A DNA stretch of 5,702 bases from SAR202 cluster bacterium (GTDB taxonomy: Bacteria; Chloroflexota; Dehalococcoidia; UBA3495). The position numbers and the translations under genes are program-made. The notes beneath the pieces were generated by a model. It worked only from the letters and a program-made list of their open reading frames with translations, searched no databases and had not been told where the DNA came from. The stretch is from contig VFHG01000404.1 of NCBI GenBank assembly GCA_009392075.1, positions 1-5,702 of the forward strand, in the 5' to 3' direction. Positions 1-4,217 of this stretch are shown here, piece after piece. The first letter of the stretch is position 1. Every line of letters begins with the position of its first letter.

Positions 1-111
1 TTTTTGTAGGCCCCAAATTCATCTATAATCGCCTGGTTAGGCGTGGCGACCGATGGATTTACGGGCTTCATAAGCGCTAGGTCACTGGTTCGAACCCAGT
101 CGGTGCCACCA
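1..111 (+). repeat. tRNA-Met-derived attachment-type repeat, copy 1
   Basis: This 111-bp unit recurs at 1137-1247 with three mismatches (positions 56, 71 and 74); its left end may extend beyond the window. Positions 66-111 form the 3' half of a tRNA: loop TTCATAA (anticodon CAT at 69-71), anticodon-stem half GCGCT, T-arm ACTGG-TTCGAAC-CCAGT, acceptor half CGGTGCC, discriminator A and encoded CCA. The 5' half is not canonical. GGCGTGG (40-46) can pair with six of seven acceptor bases, two as wobbles, but no normal D-arm fits and the anticodon stem pairs only partly. A perfect hairpin CGCCT-GGTT-AGGCG lies at 30-43. Many tyrosine recombinases cross over in tRNA anticodon loops and duplicate the 3' half, so I infer an attachment-site copy. 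A tRNA-Ile2 origin (also CAT) cannot be excluded. Confidence 0.8.
24..29 (+). promoter_or_regulatory. Consensus -10 box TATAAT in repeat copy 1
   Basis: A perfect sigma70-type TATAAT lies just before the hairpin and tRNA-like part of the repeat. At 17-bp spacing the -35 position would be TTTTTG at 1-6, a poor match, and there is no TGn extension. Transcription would start near 36 and run into the tRNA-like sequence. The next gene to the right is on the opposite strand, so this copy has no obvious coding target. Confidence 0.4.
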
Positions 112-155
112 TTCCCGCCTCCGTTGTCGGCGGCCAGAGTGTTAACAACCCCCAT

Positions 156-269
156 TTAACGCTGGTACAAATCCTTCCGCCATGGCCTTTTCTCGTTGAC
201 CATGTAAGAGAGGTATGCGGGTCTGATCCCCAGTTCCTTAGCGACCTGTCTCATAGATAGCTTACTCAT
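156..269 (-). CDS. Mini helix-turn-helix (XRE/Cro-like) protein, 37 aa
   Basis: The ATG at 269-267 overlaps the end of the upstream minus-strand gene in the arrangement ATGAGTAA, typical of translational coupling; the stop TAA is at 158-156. The 37-residue product begins MSKLSMRQVAKELGIRPAYL and continues to a basic end, WRKDLYQR. The MRQVAKELGI...AYLSYMVNEKRPW segment matches the XRE helix-turn-helix pattern: helix 2 with VAKELG, the turn, then a recognition helix with YLSYMVN. XRE domains normally have about 55-60 residues, so this is a bare HTH or a truncated gene. Coupling to a ribbon-helix-helix gene suggests a regulatory pair or an excisionase-type accessory protein of the element. No enzymatic role is visible. 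The short length limits confidence that it is made. Confidence 0.5.
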   Translation of the reverse strand: MSKLSMRQVAKELGIRPAYLSYMVNEKRPWRKDLYQR

Positions 270-465
270 CGCTGCCCTCCCGCTCTATCTTTTCGCGCAT
301 CGCCTCCTCAAGCCACTGCCCCACAGTCTTCCTGACTTTAACCACCTCAACGCGAGCAGATAGGTACACGCCAGGGTTAATTCTTAGGCTGATATTGGGC
401 GTGCGGCCTGTTCGTGGCCTTCCGGTTCTTGGGAGACAGGGAGGACACATCGGGAACTCAACCAC
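262..465 (-). CDS. Ribbon-helix-helix (CopG/Arc-like) DNA-binding protein
   Basis: The product has 67 residues from GTG at 465, or 62 from the internal ATG at 450. Neither start has a clear Shine-Dalgarno sequence, and a stop codon directly precedes the GTG, so 465 is the upstream limit. The N-terminus is basic with a duplicated PRTGR motif (residues 12-21), resembling the flexible DNA-contacting tails of some RHH proteins. Residues 24-62 fit the RHH fold: a beta strand NISLRIN, helix A around VYLSARVEVVKV, and helix B TVGQWLEEAMREKIERE after the turn. RHH proteins act as dimeric repressors, antitoxins, partition factors or phage regulators. No toxin partner is visible; the coupled gene is a mini-HTH. 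It is divergent from the zinc-ribbon gene at 649, with CTGAA-type repeats in the shared upstream region that could be its operator. Confidence 0.55.
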   Translation of the reverse strand: MVEFPMCPPCLPRTGRPRTGRTPNISLRINPGVYLSARVEVVKVRKTVGQWLEEAMREKIEREGSDE

Positions 466-648
466 CTATCTTGAGCCAACCTTCATTCCCTCAGTGAGTC
501 GTTCAGTTCCTTCAGAAACTTCAGTGATAGGCGTGGAAAACCGTTCGACTCGCGGGTGGGTAAAAAGAGAAGTGGGGATCGGTCCATATCTTTTTGAATA
601 TTTCGGCCTTGGGCGCGCCGAATCCAGAACCGTAGTAAACTGACCGGT
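466..648. other. Divergent intergenic region of module 1
   Basis: This 183-bp stretch separates the minus-strand RHH gene from the plus-strand zinc-ribbon gene. It holds a three-copy TTCAG array (502-524) and an AT-rich patch (about 585-603). I find no convincing -35/-10 pair in either direction. Open frames crossing it have unconvincing composition and cover parts of the better-supported genes on either side. Confidence 0.5.
502..524 (-). repeat. TTCAG (CTGAA on minus strand) x3, 9-bp period
   Basis: TTCAG starts at 502, 511 and 520, exactly 9 bp apart. On the minus strand this reads CTGAAGTTT, CTGAAGGAA, CTGAA. The 14-mer CTGAAGGAACTGAA (complement of 502-515) matches 996-1009 on the plus strand with one mismatch. 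The array lies between the divergent genes, where an operator or recombinase accessory site would be expected. Confidence 0.6.
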
Positions 649-978
649 ATGGTGGACTTGAAATTTTGGCTAGGTGTACAAGGCTTTACTGTACGAGAGT
701 TTGCCCTCGGCCTAGACGTACCGCTCAAGACGGCGGAAGACTGGGTATATCGAGGCGTAGTACCGTCCACGGACAACCAAGCCAAGCTCGCCGACTACGT
801 ACACGCTCATTGTGCCCACTATTGGGTAATTGCCGTGCCAAACGGCCCGATTAGCGAAGGCGTGTGTCAGCAGTGCGGACACGTACGCGAGTTCAACAAT
901 TCCGCTGAATATACGTTGCCGATTACGAAACCTCGGAATGCCACTGGCAAGGTCGTGGAAGGCAGGTCGGCAACGTAG
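649..978 (+). CDS. HTH plus zinc-ribbon DNA-binding protein, 109 aa
   Basis: A likely sequence-specific DNA-binding regulator. Residues 10-36 (FTVREFALGL...KTAEDWVYRGVVPS) have an XRE/MerR-like helix-turn-helix pattern in which the recognition helix ends in WVYRGVVPS. Residues 55-76 carry a probable zinc site made by C55, H57, C73 and C76, within CAHYWVIAVPNGPISEGVCQ followed by QCG. The HYW-PNGP-GVC-CG-REF arrangement is one I associate with small Chloroflexota regulators; that taxonomic link is from memory. The tail from about residue 90 is low in structure. The ATG at 649 has no strong ribosome binding site; an upstream stop (TGA, 641-643) is in another frame, so the start is moderately sure. 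It is divergent from the RHH gene and flanked by inverted CTGAA arrays, which may be its own binding sites. Its exact role is unknown. Confidence 0.72.
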   Translation: MVDLKFWLGVQGFTVREFALGLDVPLKTAEDWVYRGVVPSTDNQAKLADYVHAHCAHYWVIAVPNGPISEGVCQQCGHVREFNNSAEYTLPITKPRNATGKVVEGRSAT

Positions 979-985
979 TTCTTGT

Positions 986-1009
986 ACTGAACTAACTGAA
1001 GGTACTGAA
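986..1009 (+). repeat. ACTGAA x3, 9-bp period, inverted relative to 502-524
   Basis: ACTGAA starts at 986, 995 and 1004, a strict 9-bp period beginning 7 bp after the zinc-ribbon stop codon. It is the inverted counterpart of the TTCAG array at 502-524. The rest of this intergenic stretch, to 1136, shows no supported gene and no clear intrinsic terminator. Confidence 0.6.
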
Positions 1010-1136
1010 GGCGATAACCAGTTAGAGAAGTAGCGACGTAAAAGGCGTGGTCTCCCGTGTCTTTGTCCCCTGAGGGTCATTCAGTAAAAGTAGGCAGGGA
1101 ATCGGTTCGCCTCGTGGAGTTAGGCCTTTTGTGGAC

Positions 1137-1247
1137 TTTTTGTAGGCCCCAAATTCATCTATAATCGCCTGGTTAGGCGTGGCGACCGATGAATTTACGG
1201 GCTTCAAAAACGCTAGGTCACTGGTTCGAACCCAGTCGGTGCCACCA
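1137..1247 (+). repeat. tRNA-Met-derived attachment-type repeat, copy 2 (mutated loop)
   Basis: This is the second 111-bp copy, 1136 bp from the first. It keeps the TATAAT, the CGCCT-GGTT-AGGCG hairpin (1166-1179), the T-arm and the CCA end. Two of its three differences from copy 1 fall in or beside the anticodon loop: CAT becomes CAA (1207), and the first base of the 3' anticodon-stem half changes from G to A (1210), breaking the closing pair. The change excludes it as a Met tRNA and, if crossover occurs in this loop, makes its overlap sequence unlike the other two copies. It forms the left edge of the esterase/monooxygenase module. Confidence 0.8.
1160..1165 (+). promoter_or_regulatory. Consensus -10 box TATAAT in repeat copy 2
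   Basis: A perfect TATAAT with a weak -35 (TTTTTG, 1137-1142, 17-bp spacing). A transcript from about 1172 would pass through the tRNA-like part and reach the esterase start at 1303 with no visible terminator. It is therefore a candidate promoter for the esterase-monooxygenase pair. A second candidate -35 (TTGACA, 1249-1254) sits just after the CCA but lacks a well-spaced -10; the nearest, TAATAT at 1281-1286, is 26 bp away. Confidence 0.4.
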
Positions 1248-1254
1248 ATTGACA

Positions 1255-1291
1255 AATATACGCACAAATGGCCACGCCAGTAATATACGCA
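1255..1291 (+). repeat. AATATACGCA direct repeat, two copies
   Basis: AATATACGCA occurs at 1255-1264 and 1282-1291, starts 27 bp apart, in the 55 bp between the CCA of copy 2 and the esterase start. This could be a regulator site upstream of the operon or accessory recombination sites beside the attachment core. Chance is not excluded in AT-rich DNA. Confidence 0.4.
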
Positions 1292-1302
1292 TCGAGAGAT
1301 TT

Positions 1303-2262
1303 ATGGCACTTGACTCCGCGACTGTCCGGTTTCTAAAACAGTTGGCCGAAGGCGATGACAAGCCTTTACACAAATGCACACCAGATGAGGCACGCGCCTT
1401 CTTGTCGAAGTTATCAGACCTTGCCGGACCTGCACCGGAAATGCGACGTGTGGAGGAGCACAACTTAAAGGAACCGGATGGCCAAGCTAGACTCCGGGTC
1501 CTTGTCCCACTCGATAATCCCGTTGGCGTTCTGGTTTACTACCACGGAGGTGGATGGGTTTTAGGCTCGATCGACGAATATGACACGGTCGCACGTAAGC
1601 TCGCAGAGCGGACATCTTGCGCAGTCATCTTAGTAGAGTATCGGCTTGCGCCAGAGCACCGCTACCCAACCGCTGTAGATGACTCATATGCGGCATTGAA
1701 ATGGGTCGGGGATCACGTAATAGATATCGCAGGGCGAGAGGTGCCACTAATCGTGGCCGGTGATAGCGCCGGTGGGAACCTTGCGGCGGTGATGGCGATC
1801 CGTTCCCGCGATAACAACGGACCGTCGATAGCCCTGCAGGTGCTCATCTATCCCGCCACCGATGCCGATTTTAACCGTCCCTCATACACAGACCCCGAAA
1901 ATCAACTACTGCTGACACGCGATGGAATGATTTGGTTCTGGGACCATTACCTACCAGATCCCTCCTGCCGCAGCGAGCCGGACGCCTCTCCATTCCGCGC
2001 CGAAAATCTATCAGGACTTCCACCGGCCGTCATCCTTACAGCGGAGCACGATGTCTTACGGGACGAAGGCGAGGCCTACTCATCGCGTTTGCAGGAAGCT
2101 AATGTGCCCACTGATCTCCAAAGATATACTGGCCAAATGCATGGATTCTTTACTCTCCTGATGCTTCATGGTAGCGAACTAGGTTTCCAGCAAGTTGTTA
2201 AAGCGATTAAAGCATGCATTGTAAGAACCGCAAAAGCTCAGTCAACGAGTAACAAGATCTAG
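1303..2262 (+). CDS. Alpha/beta-hydrolase esterase, HSL (family IV) type
   Basis: A predicted cytoplasmic carboxylesterase of 319 residues, the usual length for bacterial hormone-sensitive-lipase-like enzymes. Visible motifs: oxyanion-hole HGGGW (81-85); YRLAPEHRYP (113-122); nucleophile elbow GDSAGG (153-158) with Ser155; acid Asp250 in EHDVLRDEG; catalytic His280 in QMHGF. The triad is complete. No signal peptide is seen. The frame is open back to an ATG at 1189, but that start lies inside the tRNA-like repeat and would translate it, so I chose ATG 1303, preceded by a weak GAGAG at 1294-1298. The monooxygenase follows 49 bp downstream on the same strand, so the likely job is hydrolysing the ester or lactone that enzyme forms, as in known cyclohexanone and acetone pathways. 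The natural substrate cannot be read from sequence. Confidence 0.9.
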   Translation: MALDSATVRFLKQLAEGDDKPLHKCTPDEARAFLSKLSDLAGPAPEMRRVEEHNLKEPDGQARLRVLVPLDNPVGVLVYYHGGGWVLGSIDEYDTVARKLAERTSCAVILVEYRLAPEHRYPTAVDDSYAALKWVGDHVIDIAGREVPLIVAGDSAGGNLAAVMAIRSRDNNGPSIALQVLIYPATDADFNRPSYTDPENQLLLTRDGMIWFWDHYLPDPSCRSEPDASPFRAENLSGLPPAVILTAEHDVLRDEGEAYSSRLQEANVPTDLQRYTGQMHGFFTLLMLHGSELGFQQVVKAIKACIVRTAKAQSTSNKI

Positions 2263-2301
2263 CTCTCTGGCGAGACCCTCTAACTAATCGAAGAAGCGCC
2301 C

Positions 2302-2307
2302 GGAGGA
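2302..2307 (+). promoter_or_regulatory. Strong ribosome binding site for the monooxygenase
   Basis: GGAGGA lies 4 bp before the ATG at 2312, in the 49-bp gap after the esterase stop codon. It fixes the monooxygenase start and is much stronger than the esterase's own site. No terminator is visible in the gap, supporting co-transcription. Confidence 0.7.
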
Positions 2308-2311
2308 CAAA

Positions 2312-3955
2312 ATGTCGGACTCAGAAAATTCTCCAGACTTTGATGCCGTAGTAATTGGGGCTGGCTTTGCCGGATTGGGCATGCTCCGGCGACTCCGGGA
2401 AGAACACGGTATGTCCGTCCAAGTCTACGAGACGGGCTCCGGAGTCGGCGGTACGTGGTATTGGAACCGCTACCCTGGCGCGCGCTGCGACTCCGAGAGT
2501 TACATGTATTGTTTTTCGTTCTCGAAGGAGCTGCTTCAAGATTGGAACTGGAGCGGAAAGTATCCAGAACAACCAGAGATACTTTCGTACCTAAACCACG
2601 TCGCGGACCGTTTCGATCTCCGCCGTAACATCCAGTTCAACACCCGGGTCACGTCGGCAAGATTCCAAGAGGATGCCGGTCTTTGGGAGATCGAAACAGA
2701 CCAAGGGGATCTTGTCACATCCCAGTTCCTAATCACCGGTATCGGGTGCATCTCATCAGGCAATGTGCCGAGTATTAAGGGATTGGACTCCTTCCAGGGA
2801 GAGTGGTATCACACAGGTAGCTGGCCTCATGAAAAGGTGGAATTCGCCGGGAAGCGCGTGGCTGTCATTGGGACAGGTTCAAGCGGGGTACAGTCGATTC
2901 CGGTGATCGCCGAACAAGCGGAGCACCTGACCGTGTTTCAACGGACTCCGCAATACACTATTCCCGCGCGCCACGCCACCGTAGACCGCAAATTCCTCGA
3001 AGAGGTAGTAAAACCGAACTACGACGAGATATTAGAGCAGGCGAGGTGGTCCACCGGCGGCTTTCCTATAAACCGTGATGAGCGCTCCGCTCTACAGGTC
3101 ACCGCGGCAGAGCGCCTGGAAGCATACGAAGCCGGCTGGGCTGAAGGTGGAATCAGGTTCCTAGGCGCATCCTTCAAAGACATCAGCACCGACAGAAGGG
3201 CGAACGACACAATGGCCGAGTTTATCCGGAGGAAGATCCGGGAAATGGTTCGGGACCCCGAGACCGCCGAAAAGCTTATGCCTACGGATCATCCGTTTGG
3301 TTCAAAACGTCCTCTAATAGATACCGATTACTTCGAAACATACAACAATGAGAACGTCGAGCTAGTTGATATTCGCCACTCACCAATCAAAGAGATCACG
3401 CCCAATGGGATACGGACTGAGGACCAAGATTTCGAGTTCGATATGATCGTATTCGCCACCGGATTCGATGCTATGACGGGCACCTATTTTAAGATAGATA
3501 TTCGCGGTAAAAATGATCTGTCGCTTAAAGACAAGTGGTCTGAGGGTCCGAAGACCTACCTTGGATTACAAGCAGCCGGATTCCCCAACTTGTTCATGAT
3601 TACAGGACCTGGCAGCCCCTCCGTCCTAAGTAACATGCCGGTGTCTATAGAGCAGCACATCGATTGGATCGCCGACTTCCTCCAATACACGCGCGAACGC
3701 GACATCAAGACCGTAGAAGCAGATGTCGACGCCGAGACGGCATGGGTAGCCCACGTGAATGAGGTCGCCGAGCCTACAATGTACATGCTAGCGAACTCCT
3801 GGTACCTCGGAGCGAACATCCCTGGGAAACCTCGTGTGTTCATGCCTTACGTCGGCGGCCTCGGAAACTACCGGAAAAAGTGCAATGAGGTCGCGAACAA
3901 AGGATATGAGGGCTTCATCCTTGAAAGTGGGAGTAGAGGGACCAACGGGCTCTAA
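2312..3955 (+). CDS. Baeyer-Villiger monooxygenase (type I, FAD/NADPH)
   Basis: The product has 547 residues, the normal size for cyclohexanone-monooxygenase-like enzymes, and looks intact. It would use O2 and NADPH to insert an oxygen next to a ketone carbonyl, giving an ester or lactone. Motifs in order: FAD Rossmann GAGFAG (G16, G18, G21) with E40 for ribose; the second family signature GGTWYWNRYPG...D with active-site D60; the diagnostic fingerprint FxGxxxHxxxWP at 161-172; NADPH-site GTGSSG (187-192); likely catalytic Arg333 in SKRPLID; ATGFD in the C-terminal third; then GPGSPSVLSNM, SWYLGANIPGKPR and a GYEGF end, all typical of the family. ATG 2312 has a strong GGAGGA. It follows the esterase in a probable operon. 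The match is clearly to BVMOs rather than FMOs or N-hydroxylases. The substrate (cyclic, linear, aromatic or terpenoid ketone) is not determinable here. Confidence 0.95.
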   Translation: MSDSENSPDFDAVVIGAGFAGLGMLRRLREEHGMSVQVYETGSGVGGTWYWNRYPGARCDSESYMYCFSFSKELLQDWNWSGKYPEQPEILSYLNHVADRFDLRRNIQFNTRVTSARFQEDAGLWEIETDQGDLVTSQFLITGIGCISSGNVPSIKGLDSFQGEWYHTGSWPHEKVEFAGKRVAVIGTGSSGVQSIPVIAEQAEHLTVFQRTPQYTIPARHATVDRKFLEEVVKPNYDEILEQARWSTGGFPINRDERSALQVTAAERLEAYEAGWAEGGIRFLGASFKDISTDRRANDTMAEFIRRKIREMVRDPETAEKLMPTDHPFGSKRPLIDTDYFETYNNENVELVDIRHSPIKEITPNGIRTEDQDFEFDMIVFATGFDAMTGTYFKIDIRGKNDLSLKDKWSEGPKTYLGLQAAGFPNLFMITGPGSPSVLSNMPVSIEQHIDWIADFLQYTRERDIKTVEADVDAETAWVAHVNEVAEPTMYMLANSWYLGANIPGKPRVFMPYVGGLGNYRKKCNEVANKGYEGFILESGSRGTNGL

Positions 3956-4114
3956 CCATAAATACCTTATGATCAAGGCATATAGCTAGCTAGTGGGTTG
4001 ATATCAATTACCTAAAGAACCTGCAAAGTGTTCTTAATTCGTCTTGTTCGCATGGCTACACTACTAATTAGTCAACGTAATTCGTCGTATATCTAATTCG
4101 CATTAACAGTTATA
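3956..4114. other. AT-rich noncoding right end of module 2
   Basis: This 159-bp stretch is markedly more AT-rich than the genes beside it and has no supported ORF. There is a weak 4-bp inverted repeat (CCTT...AAGG, about 3964-3977), but no GC-rich stem with a T-tract, so no terminator is called. It contains the TAATTCG repeats listed separately and runs directly into tRNA copy 3. Confidence 0.6.
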
Positions 4115-4178
4115 CTTCATAAGCGCTAGGTCACTGGTTCGAACCCAGTCGGTGCCACCATTTTACAACAATTCGCAT
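4035..4178 (+). repeat. AATTCG motif cluster around tRNA copy 3
   Basis: TAATTCGTC occurs at 4035-4043 and 4078-4086. AATTCGCAT occurs at 4095-4103 and again at 4170-4178, flanking the 46-bp tRNA core at distances of 11 and 9 bp. A partial TTCGCAT lies at 4047-4053. All are in the same orientation. They could be arm-type or core-flanking recombinase sites. Confidence 0.45.
4115..4160 (+). repeat. tRNA-Met 3'-half attachment-site copy 3
   Basis: These 46 bp are identical to 66-111, and identity runs two more bases (TT) past the CCA. They begin at the last base of the 5' anticodon stem (C then TTCATAA) and include the T-arm and acceptor 3' half. Upstream homology with copies 1 and 2 stops sharply at the anticodon loop, where a recombinase crossover would place the junction. 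There is no tRNA 5' half here, so this is a remnant or attachment site, not a tRNA gene. Confidence 0.85.
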
Positions 4179-4217
4179 ATCCGGGAAGCTAAAACCAACC
4201 TTTTCTGGAGGGTTGAT

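Larger units (their letters stand above)
112..1247 (+). mobile_element. Module 1: 1.1-kb unit bounded by tRNA 3'-half copies
   Basis: The segment runs from just after the CCA end of copy 1 to the CCA end of copy 2, the expected footprint of one unit inserted at a tRNA 3' half. It carries only three small genes for predicted DNA-binding proteins plus repeat arrays, and no recombinase. Its right end (1137-1201) is nearly identical to the sequence before copy 1, so the unit to its left probably belonged to the same element family. The unit could be mobilised in trans, a relic of a larger element, or a satellite-like element. The boundaries are inferred from the repeats alone. Confidence 0.5.
1248..4160 (+). 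mobile_element. Module 2: 2.9-kb metabolic unit bounded by tRNA 3'-half copies
   Basis: The segment spans from after the CCA of copy 2 to the CCA of copy 3 and contains one co-directional two-gene unit (esterase, Baeyer-Villiger monooxygenase) plus AT-rich noncoding ends. Its right-end sequence before copy 3 differs from that before copies 1 and 2, so it ended in a different element type from module 1. No integrase, transposase or inverted terminal repeat is visible. Its boundaries follow only from the repeats. Confidence 0.5.

Noticed and set aside
1..111. A complete functional tRNA gene at repeat copy 1
   Set aside because: The 3' half is perfect, but no D-arm fits, the anticodon stem pairs only in part, and the acceptor has a mismatch and two wobbles. 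It is treated as an attachment-type remnant.
112..135. Terminator hairpin CCGCC...GGCGG after repeat copy 1
   Set aside because: A 5-bp stem with a 9-nt loop exists (115-133), but there is no T-tract on either strand, so it is not called.
395..785. Plus ORF 395-643 and minus ORF 483-785
   Set aside because: They overlap the RHH and zinc-ribbon genes in other frames, have low-complexity or Arg/Ser-rich shadow composition, and no recognisable domain.
986..1009. CRISPR or other spacer array from the short periodic repeats
   Set aside because: The repeats are 6 bp with a 9-bp period and only three copies, with no spacers of CRISPR length and no cas genes.
1189..1302. Upstream ATG of the esterase frame at 1189
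   Set aside because: It would translate the tRNA-like repeat itself, and the 38 extra residues have no family likeness. ATG 1303 gives the normal family length.
1022..1463. Minus-strand ORFs at 1022-1267 and 1218-1463 containing GGTDWVRTSDLA and WWHRLGSNQ
   Set aside because: These peptides are the well-known product of translating a tRNA 3' end in antisense. The ORFs lie across repeat copy 2 and have no support as genes.
3956..3990. Intrinsic terminator after the monooxygenase
   Set aside because: Only a 4-bp stem (CCTT/AAGG) is present, AT-rich around it and with no T-tract, too weak to call.
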